Below, piece after piece: positions 26,987 to 35,137 of a DNA stretch of 64,000 nt. Below the pieces are notes generated by a model, which saw only the letters and a list, made by a program, of their open reading frames with translations, ran no database searches and was not told where the DNA came from. The translations under genes were made by a program, and so were the position numbers. The DNA is from Gudongella sp034006985 (GTDB lineage Bacteria > Bacillota > Clostridia > Tissierellales > Tissierellaceae): contig JAVERT010000005.1 in assembly GCA_034006985.1 (NCBI GenBank), forward strand, positions 1 to 64,000. The letters run 5' to 3'. Every line of letters starts with the position of its first letter. The first letter of the stretch is position 1.

Positions 26987-27916
26987 CTATTGTATTGTTG
27001 TCCCACTTGTACCGTCTATTGCTCCTTTTGCATTTTCTAGGGAACCAATAATCGCTTTTACTCCCTTATTTGTTTTAACAAATCCAACTGCAGCATTTAT
27101 CTTTGGCTCCATACTTCCTGCCCCAAATTGTCCTTGTTTTGAATACTTTTCTGCTTCTTCAATAGATACTTTATCTAAGTCTTTTTGATCTGCTTTGCCA
27201 AAATTGATTGCAACTCTATCAACAGCAGTTAAAATCAACAGTATATCCACTTTTAAAAGTTCTGCTAGCTTTTCACTGGCTAAATCTTTATCTATTACTG
27301 CAGGTACTCCTTTGTATCCATATCCATCAACTACTACTGGTATACCACCGCCACCTGCAGCTATAACTATAGTTCCTGAATTAACTAAGTTGTCTATTAC
27401 TTCTATTTCTACTATGTCCACTGGCTTAGGAGATGCTACAACTCTTCTGTAGCCCCGACCAGAATCTTCTTTAAAAGCATAACCTTTTTCAACTTCTATT
27501 TTCTTAGCTTCTTCTTTAGAGTAGAATTTACCGATCGGCTTTGTAGGATTTTGAAAAGCAGTATCCTCTGAATCAACTACAACCTGAGTGATAACGGTTA
27601 CAACATTTTTTACAATTTTTCTAGATGTCAATTCTCTTTTAAGCGCATTTTGTATATGATATCCAATATATCCTTGACTCATAGCTCCACATTCAGGAAA
27701 TGGCATATCAGGTGTTGCACCAGTTAGTTTATTTGAATTATCCAATGCTAAGTTTATCATACCAACTTGTGGTCCATTTCCATGCACCAAGACAACATCA
27801 TGACCTTCTTCGATTAAGTCAGCTATATTCTCTACACCTTCGCTTAAAATTTGTTGCTGCTCTTCTGGTGAATCTCCCAATGCATTTCCACCTAAAGCAA
27901 TTAGAATTCTACTCAT
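26987..27916 (-). CDS. arcC: Carbamate kinase
   Basis: 309-aa amino-acid-kinase-fold enzyme that makes ATP from carbamoyl phosphate, releasing carbamate that breaks down to ammonia and CO2. Signatures: IALGGNALG near the start, VHGNGPQVGMINLA, PECGAMSQGYIGYHIQNAL, GGGGIPVV and DKDLASEKLAELLKVDILLILT. Length is standard. Start ATG 27916 after AAGGAGA. No arginine deiminase or ornithine carbamoyltransferase is nearby, so the carbamoyl phosphate may come from elsewhere (purine, allantoin or arginine breakdown). It follows galU by 20 bases. Confidence 0.95.
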   Translation of the reverse strand: MSRILIALGGNALGDSPEEQQQILSEGVENIADLIEEGHDVVLVHGNGPQVGMINLALDNSNKLTGATPDMPFPECGAMSQGYIGYHIQNALKRELTSRKIVKNVVTVITQVVVDSEDTAFQNPTKPIGKFYSKEEAKKIEVEKGYAFKEDSGRGYRRVVASPKPVDIVEIEVIDNLVNSGTIVIAAGGGGIPVVVDGYGYKGVPAVIDKDLASEKLAELLKVDILLILTAVDRVAINFGKADQKDLDKVSIEEAEKYSKQGQFGAGSMEPKINAAVGFVKTNKGVKAIIGSLENAKGAIDGTSGTTIQ

Positions 27917-27936
27917 AGTTTGATCTCCTTTTTAAT

Positions 27937-28812
27937 CTATTTTTCTTTGTCAATTGTGTCTTTTAAAAACTTTAAAAACTCTTCTCTTATTTCTTCACGC
28001 CTAAGTGCATATTCAACAGTTGCTTCTAAAAAACCTAATTTGTATCCTACATCATATCTCTTTCCCTTAAATACATAGGCATACATTGCCTCTATTTTAG
28101 CCAACTCTTTTAACCCATCAGTAAGTTGAATTTCACCATTCTTACCTGGTTTAACATTCTCTAAAATTTCAAATATTGCAGGATTTATTATATATCTACC
28201 TAAAATAGCAATATTTGATGGTGCTTCCTCTTTACTGGGTTTCTCAACTAAATCTTTTACCTTGTAAACCCTATCTTCTATACTCTTGCCATCAACTATC
28301 CCATATTTAGAAACATCATTCTCATCAACTTCCTGAACACCTAGAATAGTCGTTTTATATTCGTCATAGATTTCTATCATTTGCTTTAAGCAAGGCTTTT
28401 CAGGATTGTATACAATATCATCACCCAAAAGAACAGCAAAAGGTTCATTTCCAATAAAACTCTTTGCACAATGAATAGCATGCCCAAGCCCCTTGGGTTC
28501 TTTCTGCCTAATATAATGGATATTGACCATATCAGAAATTTTTCTAATCTCTTCTAATAATTCAATCTTCCCTGACTTTTCTAATTCAAGTTCTAGCTCT
28601 ACAGATTTATCAAAGTGATTTTCAATGGAAGATTTATTTCTTCCTGTTATAATTAGAATCTCTTCAATTCCAGATTCAATTGCCTCTTCAATAATAAATT
28701 GAAGTGTAGGTTTATCCACTATTGGCAACATTTCTTTTGGCTGTGCTTTTGTTGCTGGTAAAAACCTTGTACCTAAACCAGCTGCTGGTATTATGGCTTT
28801 ACGCACCTTCAT
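27937..28812 (-). CDS. galU: UTP-glucose-1-phosphate uridylyltransferase
   Basis: 291-aa nucleotidyltransferase making UDP-glucose from UTP and glucose 1-phosphate. N-terminal RKAIIPAAGLGTRFLPATKAQPKEMLPIVDKP (split: nucleotide loop AAGLGTRFLP and lysine-containing PKEMLPI) is diagnostic of GalU, as are GLGHAIHCAK, LLGDDIVY and RYDVGYKLGFLEATVE-type C-terminal sequence. Start ATG 28812 after AAGGAGG. First gene of a unit with carbamate kinase and the three-helix membrane protein. UDP-glucose would feed galE and the envelope polymers. Confidence 0.95.
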   Translation of the reverse strand: MKVRKAIIPAAGLGTRFLPATKAQPKEMLPIVDKPTLQFIIEEAIESGIEEILIITGRNKSSIENHFDKSVELELELEKSGKIELLEEIRKISDMVNIHYIRQKEPKGLGHAIHCAKSFIGNEPFAVLLGDDIVYNPEKPCLKQMIEIYDEYKTTILGVQEVDENDVSKYGIVDGKSIEDRVYKVKDLVEKPSKEEAPSNIAILGRYIINPAIFEILENVKPGKNGEIQLTDGLKELAKIEAMYAYVFKGKRYDVGYKLGFLEATVEYALRREEIREEFLKFLKDTIDKEK

Positions 28813-28897
28813 TTTTTGGTCCTCCTTAATTTAAACCTATATTAATATTTCTATTATACTAAAAATGCATTAAATTTAAAATGTATCATTTCAACCC

Positions 28898-28927
28898 ATT
28901 ATAATAATTCTATACCATTAAGTACAA
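28898..28927 (-). promoter_or_regulatory. Candidate promoter of the galU unit
   Basis: Leftward TTGTAC (28927-28922), 18-base spacer, TATAAT (28903-28898). A second TATAAT at 28858-28853 has a weaker -35. The region is AT-rich, so chance matches are possible. Confidence 0.45.
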
Positions 28928-28952
28928 TATATAAAGCTTAACCTTAGAAATA

Positions 28953-28990
28953 AAAAGACAAGCATATCATATGATATGCTTGTCTTTTTT
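28953..28990. terminator. Terminator of the acetamidase gene, symmetric
   Basis: Nearly perfect 19+19 palindrome with A-run and T-run at its ends (centre at CATATG). It closes the leftward acetamidase transcript and, being symmetric, would stop transcription from either side. Confidence 0.85.
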
Positions 28991-29037
28991 AGGATTTAAT
29001 TTTATTTGGAGAAATCTACATCTTTCATTCTAATTAA

Positions 29038-30333
29038 TTAGAGGTTGTATTGTTCTTTTATTAAGTCATAAATACCTATGTCTTTTAGCAAATTTATTGG
29101 AGCTAAAAAAGTTACTGTGGCTGTTCCTGGGTATCTGCCTATTTCTAATGCACCATTTATAGTTGCTCTGTTTTTAACTTCTGGTACTGTAATTCCCAAA
29201 GTCTTTGCTGCTCTTTCTAAACCATTATCAATAGCAAGGTTTAAATTTTGCCCTGTTCCTACAAATGATATTGGTGCAGTTACTTCAAGTTTCTTTGCAC
29301 CCCATTTTTCGCTTAATTTTTCTGCTCTTTCTCTTTCACAATTAGTAATAGGTTTTGCTAGATATGGTAAATCTTCTTCGAGTGGTAAAATTATTGGACC
29401 ATCAATATTTAAATTTTTAATAACTTTTACCTTTAAATTTACCATTGCTGATACATCAGTAGTATGCCCGGCAATTTCGCCGTCTCCTTGCATTGCATGC
29501 ACATCCCCAACATATACTCCTCCACCTTTAACCTTAACTGGACAAATGACTACAGAGCCTTGTCTAACGCGGTTAATGTCCATATGCCCATCAGTTTTAT
29601 GAGCTTTTAATTCTTCATCAGTTAAAGCATATTCATGAGGAGCACCAACTAAAAAGCTACCAAAATCACCAGCGTTATGAGAATCTGGCATTACTATTGA
29701 TGGTGTTGTTCCTAGCTGTCCAATAAAAGGCTTTAATCTAGAAATATTTCCTACTATATCATGCGGTGCGAAAGTAACAATAGGATTTTGGATTGATATA
29801 TCAGGTATTGCCATTAACGATTTTGCATCTATCGCTGCCTTTTCGGCATTTTCTTTATCCAATGTAACACCTATTGTCTTATTTTCATCAAAAGCTATAG
29901 TATATCCATTTGTAAATTTAAATGAAGCAACATCTGCTCCACATTTAGCACATCTTACTGCTGTTGAACCTATTCCTTCTAATACAGTTTCAGGATACAT
30001 AGTACCACAGCTTGGGCATTTCCCTGCTACAAAAGGATCCCCCACGTAGTTTTCATCTACTGTAAATTCATTCCCAGAAGCTACAACTGTAGAAGTTATG
30101 ACAACAGATTTAATGTAAATAGCAATAGCATCGCCAACTTCTGCATTTTCTACATATACTGGTTTAGTAACTTCATGTCCCCCTCTTAGTGCAGGTGTAA
30201 TCATAGGTCCCCAACATCCTGGAGCAGTATTTGCAACTATTACTCCCCCATCCTTAACAGGCCCTAACATCTTTCCATCTGGATCTAGTAATCCATTGGT
30301 TAGTTCATTTACAAAAACGGTTTGATTAGACAA
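29038..30333 (-). CDS. Acetamidase/formamidase family protein with zinc-ribbon insert
   Basis: 431-aa protein of the FmdA/AmdA family, which hydrolyses small amides (formamide, acetamide) to the acid and ammonia. Family pattern: PVYVENAEVGDAIAIYI, FAPHDIVGNISRLKPF, GGGVYVGDVHAMQGDGEI and late ATINGALEIGRYPGT. Residues 106-131 contain two CxxC knuckles (C106/C109 and C128/C131, spacing 18) that look like a zinc ribbon inserted after the first beta layer. Start is TTG at 30333, after AAGGAGGAGATGT. It is a single-gene unit upstream of the symmetric terminator. Natural substrate unknown. Confidence 0.88.
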   Translation of the reverse strand: MSNQTVFVNELTNGLLDPDGKMLGPVKDGGVIVANTAPGCWGPMITPALRGGHEVTKPVYVENAEVGDAIAIYIKSVVITSTVVASGNEFTVDENYVGDPFVAGKCPSCGTMYPETVLEGIGSTAVRCAKCGADVASFKFTNGYTIAFDENKTIGVTLDKENAEKAAIDAKSLMAIPDISIQNPIVTFAPHDIVGNISRLKPFIGQLGTTPSIVMPDSHNAGDFGSFLVGAPHEYALTDEELKAHKTDGHMDINRVRQGSVVICPVKVKGGGVYVGDVHAMQGDGEIAGHTTDVSAMVNLKVKVIKNLNIDGPIILPLEEDLPYLAKPITNCERERAEKLSEKWGAKKLEVTAPISFVGTGQNLNLAIDNGLERAAKTLGITVPEVKNRATINGALEIGRYPGTATVTFLAPINLLKDIGIYDLIKEQYNL

Positions 30334-30411
30334 AACATCTCCTCCTTCTATTTATACTACATAATCATATTCGACTTATACCCCTAGTTTTTATTAATAA
30401 TTGCTAACAAG

Positions 30412-30447
30412 AAATAAAGCCGTATTTCTTTTCATACGGCTTTATTT
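30412..30447 (-). terminator. Terminator of the ferredoxin gene
   Basis: 14-bp arms at 30412-30425 and 30434-30447 with an 8-base loop, containing AAAGCCGTAT and its complement, with TTTATTTC on the leftward side. Confidence 0.8.
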
Positions 30448-30478
30448 CATTGTATCCGATGTTAAATAAATTACTCTA

Positions 30479-30667
30479 TTACTCTACGGTTATGGCACCA
30501 ACTGGGCATTGTTCTTCTGCTTCTTTAGCCGTACCCTCAACTGCAGTTGGAACTGGATCTGCAATTACAATAGCAATCTGCTCATCATTCATTTCAAATA
30601 CCTCTGGACAAATTTGAGTACAAAGTTCACAACCAATACAAGTATCCTTATCAACTTTAGCCTTCAA
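30479..30667 (-). CDS. Single-cluster [4Fe-4S] ferredoxin
   Basis: 62-aa electron carrier. The cluster motif is CIGCELCTQICP near residues 10-21 (TTG-start numbering), with the distal ligand in EEQCPVGAI near the C-terminus. This is one CxxCxxC...C set, the one-cluster type; the extra Cys before the first Pro has no visible disulfide partner, unlike in Thermotoga ferredoxin. A GTG at 30676 falls inside GGAGGTG, so the TTG at 30667, 8 bases after GGAGG, is preferred. Single gene with its own terminator; redox partner unknown. Confidence 0.9.
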   Translation of the reverse strand: MKAKVDKDTCIGCELCTQICPEVFEMNDEQIAIVIADPVPTAVEGTAKEAEEQCPVGAITVE

Positions 30668-30736
30668 AATACTCACCTCCTTTACTCTTTTAAATATTTA
30701 TACCCTTTAATACACTAATTATGAAATTGTTTTGCG

Positions 30737-30928
30737 TTGGCAGTATTGTGGTATTATAGTGTTAAGTTAGATGATGATGCAAATAGAGAGTTGACTACTA
30801 TTAGACAAGCTAATTATAAAATGGGCTTAGAAACTATCAACATGATGATTGAACATCAAGAAGGTAACTCGATTGAAGAAAGAAATCTAATCTTAAATAC
30901 AGAACTTATAATCAGAAAATCAAGTTGA
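30737..30928 (+). pseudogene. LacI-family regulator remnant (C-terminal piece)
   Basis: A 63-codon frame whose last 45 residues read as the end of a LacI/GalR regulator: LTTIRQANYKMG (the usual LTTIRQP..xMG strand-helix) and the ending NLILNTELIIRKSS (usual LPTELIVRxST). No helix-turn-helix or sugar-binding core is present; the sequence upstream is not coding in a matching frame. It lies 15 bases before ribokinase. Most likely the rest of an rbsR-like gene has been deleted. Whether the fragment is translated is unknown. Confidence 0.65.
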
Positions 30929-30943
30929 AAGGCGTGAACTAAA

Positions 30944-31903
30944 ATGGTGATTGTAGTAGGAAGTTTAAATATGGACTTGGTTGTTCGAGCTCCAAAAATT
31001 CCAAGACCTGGAGAAACAGTTCTTGGGACTGACTTTTCGCAGATTCCAGGTGGAAAAGGCGCAAACCAAGCAGATGCCAGTGTCAAGTTAGGTGCAAAGA
31101 CTAAAATGTTAGGTGCAGTTGGCAAAGATACAATGGGAAACCTCTTGAAACTATCACTCCAAAACGATGGAGTTGATGTAAATGGCGTTTTAGAAAAAGA
31201 AGATTATCCTACAGGTATAGCAGCAATTGTCGTGGAGAATTCTGGAAATAACGCAATCACAGTAGCTCCAGGTGCAAATTCACATTTTACCCCAGATGAT
31301 CTTTCCCAAATGGAATCTGTTTTTGAGAACGCTCACGTATTGCTAGTACAATTAGAAACACCTATTGAAACAGTACTCACAGCGCTTAAACTAGCAAAAA
31401 AACATAATTTAATAACCATCCTTAACCCAGCTCCAGCAGCATTATTAAACGAAGAAATCTTTGCTCTAGTAGATATACTTACTCCAAACGAAACAGAGCT
31501 TGAACTATTAAGTGGACTGCCTACAGCTACTCTCAACGAGGTTAAAAAAGCTGGACAAAGTTTAATTAAAAAGGGTGTATCCGAATTAATTGTAACTCTC
31601 GGAAACCAGGGCAGCATGCATATTACAAAAGATTTTTCAAAGATTTACACAGCATATAGAGTACATGCCGTTGACACAACCGCTGCTGGAGATAGCTTTA
31701 ACGGAGCACTCGCAGTTTGCACTAGCAATGGATTAACTATAGAAGAATCCATTTTGTTTGCTACAAAAGTAGGTGCAATGACTGTAACAAAGCCCGGTGC
31801 TCAAACCTCTCTTCCACTTCTTCACGAGGTTGAGAATTTTGAAGCATGGTATGAAGAAAATAGATTTTATGGTTTTGATTTAGGAAGGGAGAGTTTAAAA
31901 TGA
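30944..31903 (+). CDS. rbsK: Ribokinase
   Basis: 319-aa PfkB-family sugar kinase, phosphorylating ribose to ribose 5-phosphate. Motifs: VVGSLNMDLVVRAP near the start, GGKGANQADASVKLGAKT with the GG hinge, and the catalytic DTTAAGDSFNGALAV with the anion hole and base Asp. Start ATG 30944 with GAAAGGCGTGA upstream. It follows the LacI remnant and overlaps the next gene by ATGA. The last 20 or so residues extend beyond the usual end. No ribose transporter is present here, so the ribose may come from nucleoside breakdown, which fits the next gene. Confidence 0.93.
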   Translation: MVIVVGSLNMDLVVRAPKIPRPGETVLGTDFSQIPGGKGANQADASVKLGAKTKMLGAVGKDTMGNLLKLSLQNDGVDVNGVLEKEDYPTGIAAIVVENSGNNAITVAPGANSHFTPDDLSQMESVFENAHVLLVQLETPIETVLTALKLAKKHNLITILNPAPAALLNEEIFALVDILTPNETELELLSGLPTATLNEVKKAGQSLIKKGVSELIVTLGNQGSMHITKDFSKIYTAYRVHAVDTTAAGDSFNGALAVCTSNGLTIEESILFATKVGAMTVTKPGAQTSLPLLHEVENFEAWYEENRFYGFDLGRESLK

Positions 31904-32415
31904 AAGCTTTACTTGTAATTGATATGCTAAAGGATTTTATTGAAAAAGATGGTGCATTGGAAACTGGTCCTACTGGTAGAGATATCATTCCATTTATAAA
32001 AGAAAAAATTCAAGAATTTAGAAAATCAGGATATCCCGTAATTTATTTATGTGACAGTCACGAGACAAATGACAAAGAATTCGATATGTTTCCCCCACAT
32101 TGCGTAAAAGATACAGAAGGCAGCAAGATCATCGATGACTTAGAAGTATTAGATGAAGATAAAATAATTAGAAAAAGAAGATATAGTGCGTTTTATGGCA
32201 CAGATTTAGATTTGTTTTTAAGAGAAAATAATGTAAATGAAATATACTTAGTTGGAGTATGTACAAATATTTGTGTACTATATACAGCAGCAGATGCAAG
32301 AAACATTTCATACAAAGTAAATGTATTTAAAGACGGAGTAGCTTCATTTGACCAAGAAGCACATAAATTTGCATTAAAAGAAATGGAAAATACTCTTGGA
32401 TGCAATATTCTTTAA
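31900..32415 (+). CDS. Isochorismatase-family cysteine hydrolase (nicotinamidase-like)
   Basis: 171-aa cytosolic hydrolase with the Asp-Lys-Cys triad D8 (LLVIDMLKDF), K92 (RKRRYSAF) and C125 (GVCTNICV), and the metal-binding CDSH at 51-54. The closest look is nicotinamidase, which makes nicotinic acid and ammonia from nicotinamide, but the family also includes ureidoacrylate and N-carbamoyl hydrolases. Its ATG overlaps the rbsK stop (ATGA), so the two are translationally coupled; ribose plus nicotinamide are both released from NAD-type nucleosides, which supports the nicotinamidase idea as inference. Confidence 0.85.
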   Translation: MKALLVIDMLKDFIEKDGALETGPTGRDIIPFIKEKIQEFRKSGYPVIYLCDSHETNDKEFDMFPPHCVKDTEGSKIIDDLEVLDEDKIIRKRRYSAFYGTDLDLFLRENNVNEIYLVGVCTNICVLYTAADARNISYKVNVFKDGVASFDQEAHKFALKEMENTLGCNIL

Positions 32416-32463
32416 ATTATAAATATCAGTGTCGCACTTTTCAAAATTTAGTAATCAACAAAA

Positions 32464-32496
32464 AACCCTTCAACAGAATTTATCTGTTGAAGGGTT
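32464..32496. terminator. Bidirectional terminator between the hydrolase and the flavin lipoprotein
   Basis: 14-bp perfect arms (32464-32477 and 32483-32496), T-run on the right (TTCTTTTT) and A-run on the left, so it serves both converging genes. Confidence 0.88.
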
Positions 32497-32510
32497 CTTT
32501 TTGTGAAAAA

Positions 32511-34214
32511 TTAATTACCTATTGAAAGATTAATATCTCTTCTATTCTCATATGAAGCCTTTATAGCATTAATAATATTACCATGCTCATCTGTTAAACT
32601 CATTGTTGCAGATGATGTTACATCAGCTAACATTGCTTTATCATCATCTGATAATGCATCATATTTCGCCTTATCTGCAGCATCTTCAGAAGCATCTTTT
32701 AAAGGTCTTCCATTATTATCTGATGTATATTTGCTGTTCCATTCCTCTACTTCTTCTATTGTCATGCCAACAAATAACTCTTCAAATGCATCCATATTTT
32801 CAAACCAGATTGTGCCGCCACCCATTACATAGGCGTCGCCTCTTTCTCTCTTAGTTTTCCAACCTTCTATTTCTGCAAAGTAATTTTCTTCTGTGTCAGG
32901 AGTCATACCATCAATTTTCTCATCGTGATTCTCATCATAGTTATATCCACCTTGTCCAGGGAATCCACTGAAATGAGGCATTCCATCACCATCATAGTTT
33001 GGTGTTGCAAACTCAAGTTGATCTATGTGAAGAGATACTATCTTTCCATCAGCATCAAACATAGTATTTGCAAAAATTTCATTTATACTCCAAACTTGTA
33101 CATCTTTATCATCTACTCCAGGACCTTTTCTAGCTGAACTATTAAATCCAAATCCTGAAGATGCAGCTTCTGTAATTTCAAGTGGCATTCTACTTTCATA
33201 AGCTTTTTTTATTACTGCTATAATATCACCATGAGCATCTGTTAAACTCATTGTTGCAGATGAAGTTACATCAGCAAGCATAGCTCTTTCGTCATCTGAT
33301 AATGCATCATATTTTGCTTTATCAGCAGCATCTTCAGAAGCGTCTTTTAAAGGTCTTCCATTATTATCTGATGTATACATGCTGTTCCATTCTTCTATTT
33401 CTGCTACCGTCTTTCCAACAAATAATTCTTGGAATGCATCCATATTTTCAAACCAGATTGTACCGCCACCCATTACATAGGCTTCTCCTCTAGCTCTTTT
33501 TGTTTCCCAACCTTCAACTTCAGCAAATAATTGTTCTTCTGTATCAGGTGTCATACTATCAATCATTTCATCGTGGTTCTCATCATAATTGTATCCACCT
33601 TGACCAGGGAATCCACTTAAATGAGGCATTCCAGCTCCATCGTAGTTTGGTGTTCCAACCTCAAGCTGATCTACGAATATGTCAAGAATCTTACCTTCTT
33701 TGTCGAATAAAACATTTGCCATTATTGTGTTAAAAGTCCAAACTTGAACATCCTTATCATCTACTCCAGGACCTTTACGACCATAACTACCTATTCCAAC
33801 TCCTTGTGTAACTTCAGCTGCATTAATATCTACAGGGCTTGTAGGCTCTTTTACTTCAGCTACAAATGGTGGAAATGCTGCTGGATCAAGTGCACTATTT
33901 ACAGCGTAAATAATTCCATCACTTGTATATGTAGCTCCAGATATAGCATCAACTTCAGTAGAGTTAGCTTCAACTATCATAGCTGGAAGCTGGTCTAATG
34001 CAAGTGTTCCTATTCCATCAGTCTCTTCTTCACCAACAACCTCAACGCTTACTATCTTATCTCCTTCTTTAACAACTGTAGCTGTTATCTCTCCACCAAA
34101 GCCTTCTCCAGCTCCTGTAAGAGTTACTGCCTCAGCAGCTTCTTCTTTTGGTGCACAAGCAACAACGCTTAATGCCATTGCTAGACATAGTAATAAAACT
34201 ATCGATTTCTTCAT
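32511..34214 (-). CDS. Multi-flavinylation-motif lipoprotein with FMN-binding domain and two 216-aa repeats
   Basis: 567-aa exported lipoprotein. Signal peptide 1-19 with lipobox LSVVAC (Cys20). Residues 39-109 form an FMN_bind domain with DAISGAT at 89-95, the motif in which ApbE attaches FMN to Thr. Then come two near-copies with a 216-residue period: KGPGVDDKDVQVW at 147 and 363, PHLSGFPGQGGYNY and its partner, YVMGGGTIWFENMDAF at 246 and 462, and DVTSSAT at 315-321 and 531-537, which also fits the Dxx[ST][GS]AT flavinylation pattern. So up to three covalent flavins are possible. Known relatives such as PplA serve extracellular electron transfer; that role is inferred. No ApbE or membrane redox partner is in the window. 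Single-gene unit. Confidence 0.75.
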   Translation of the reverse strand: MKKSIVLLLCLAMALSVVACAPKEEAAEAVTLTGAGEGFGGEITATVVKEGDKIVSVEVVGEEETDGIGTLALDQLPAMIVEANSTEVDAISGATYTSDGIIYAVNSALDPAAFPPFVAEVKEPTSPVDINAAEVTQGVGIGSYGRKGPGVDDKDVQVWTFNTIMANVLFDKEGKILDIFVDQLEVGTPNYDGAGMPHLSGFPGQGGYNYDENHDEMIDSMTPDTEEQLFAEVEGWETKRARGEAYVMGGGTIWFENMDAFQELFVGKTVAEIEEWNSMYTSDNNGRPLKDASEDAADKAKYDALSDDERAMLADVTSSATMSLTDAHGDIIAVIKKAYESRMPLEITEAASSGFGFNSSARKGPGVDDKDVQVWSINEIFANTMFDADGKIVSLHIDQLEFATPNYDGDGMPHFSGFPGQGGYNYDENHDEKIDGMTPDTEENYFAEIEGWKTKRERGDAYVMGGGTIWFENMDAFEELFVGMTIEEVEEWNSKYTSDNNGRPLKDASEDAADKAKYDALSDDDKAMLADVTSSATMSLTDEHGNIINAIKASYENRRDINLSIGN

Positions 34215-34510
34215 TTATTGTCATCTCCTTTTATATTGTTAATTATTAATCATTAACTTTTATCAATATATCATATTATTCAAATACATTCAAGAACTTA
34301 AATATATGCAATGTCTATTTAGCAGCATTTAGTGACATATGTTTTATATTTCCTCCACAATTCACAATCAATATTCAAAAAACAAAACTGCTAATTCTGT
34401 AGATAATCCCAGTCTCCTACCTATATTAACTAAGATTACACTTATGAAAAGATACTCTATTTATATGTAATATTAAATAATTTTAACACTTTATAAAAGC
34501 AATAAAAAAG

Positions 34511-34546
34511 CTGAGGTTAAAAAGATTATTATCTTCCAAACCTCAG
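34511..34546. terminator. Hairpin of the TAAAAAGAT family, between lipoprotein and csp
   Basis: Outer arms CTGAGGTT/AACCTCAG (34511-34518 and 34539-34546), inner arms AAGAT/ATCTT, T-run on the right and A-run on the left. It lies in a 442-base stretch (34215-34656) with no gene; besides this and the csp terminator I see nothing else there. It resembles hairpins at 36028 and 38619. Confidence 0.6.
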
Positions 34547-34616
34547 TTTTTACAATTAATTGTTATATCAGAATGATAAATATAATACTAAGTTAGATAC
34601 CTATCAAAAAATAAAA

Positions 34617-34646
34617 AACCCTAGAATATGTAAATATCCTAGGGTT
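34617..34646 (-). terminator. Terminator of the cold-shock gene
   Basis: AACCCTAG/CTAGGGTT arms (34617-34624 and 34639-34646) followed leftward by TTTTTTATTTTTTG. Confidence 0.8.
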
Positions 34647-34656
34647 AAAATATCAA

Positions 34657-34854
34657 TTATTTAGAAACGATATTTTCTGCTTGAAGACCTTTTTGTCCTT
34701 CAACTACGTCGAATTCTACTTCTTGTCCTTCTTCTAAAGATTTGAAACCATCTTTTTGAATTTGTGAAAAGTGAGCGAATACGTCTTTTCCGTCTGAACC
34801 TGTAATAAAACCAAATCCTTTTTCTGCGTTAAACCATTTTACTGTACCATTCAT
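34657..34854 (-). CDS. Cold-shock protein (CspA family)
   Basis: 65-aa single cold-shock domain that binds single-stranded RNA/DNA. Both RNA-binding motifs are intact: KGFGFI (RNP1) and VFAHF (RNP2), and the beginning GTVKWFNAEKG and end GLQAENI are standard. Start ATG 34854 after AGGAGGTACTCATT. As usual for the family it is monocistronic with a long untranslated leader (about 280 bases to the next gene), where cold-sensitive structure could lie; I did not find a clear conserved cold box. Confidence 0.95.
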   Translation of the reverse strand: MNGTVKWFNAEKGFGFITGSDGKDVFAHFSQIQKDGFKSLEEGQEVEFDVVEGQKGLQAENIVSK

Positions 34855-35137
34855 AATGAGTACCTCCTAAATTTTATTTCTTAAACCGATTTTAATAATT
34901 CACTAATAAAATCTAGATGTATACTATATTGAATAGTATGTAGTAGAAATATATTGTGTTACTATTTACTCTTAATTTAAGTTCTTACTTAGCATAACAT
35001 GGATTACAATTTATAGCAAGTGTTTTTATAAAATAGATTCGTACATTTTCATATTTAACAATAAATATCATTAATAGTCACTATATGATAGAGTAAGAGG
35101 CGATAACATTAACCTAAATTTAGAAGAGGTGTAAAAA

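Noticed and set aside
33302..33998. Several rightward frames opposite the flavin lipoprotein
   Set aside because: They repeat because the lipoprotein gene itself is duplicated; antisense artefacts rich in His and Leu.
32511..34214. Whether the repeats indicate an assembly duplication
   Set aside because: The copies differ at many codons (for example HLSGF versus HFSGF, ERA versus DKA), so it is a real, diverged tandem duplication.
34855..35137. Riboswitch in the 283-base leader of the cold-shock gene
   Set aside because: No known riboswitch signature or long conserved stem was found; AT-rich leader only.
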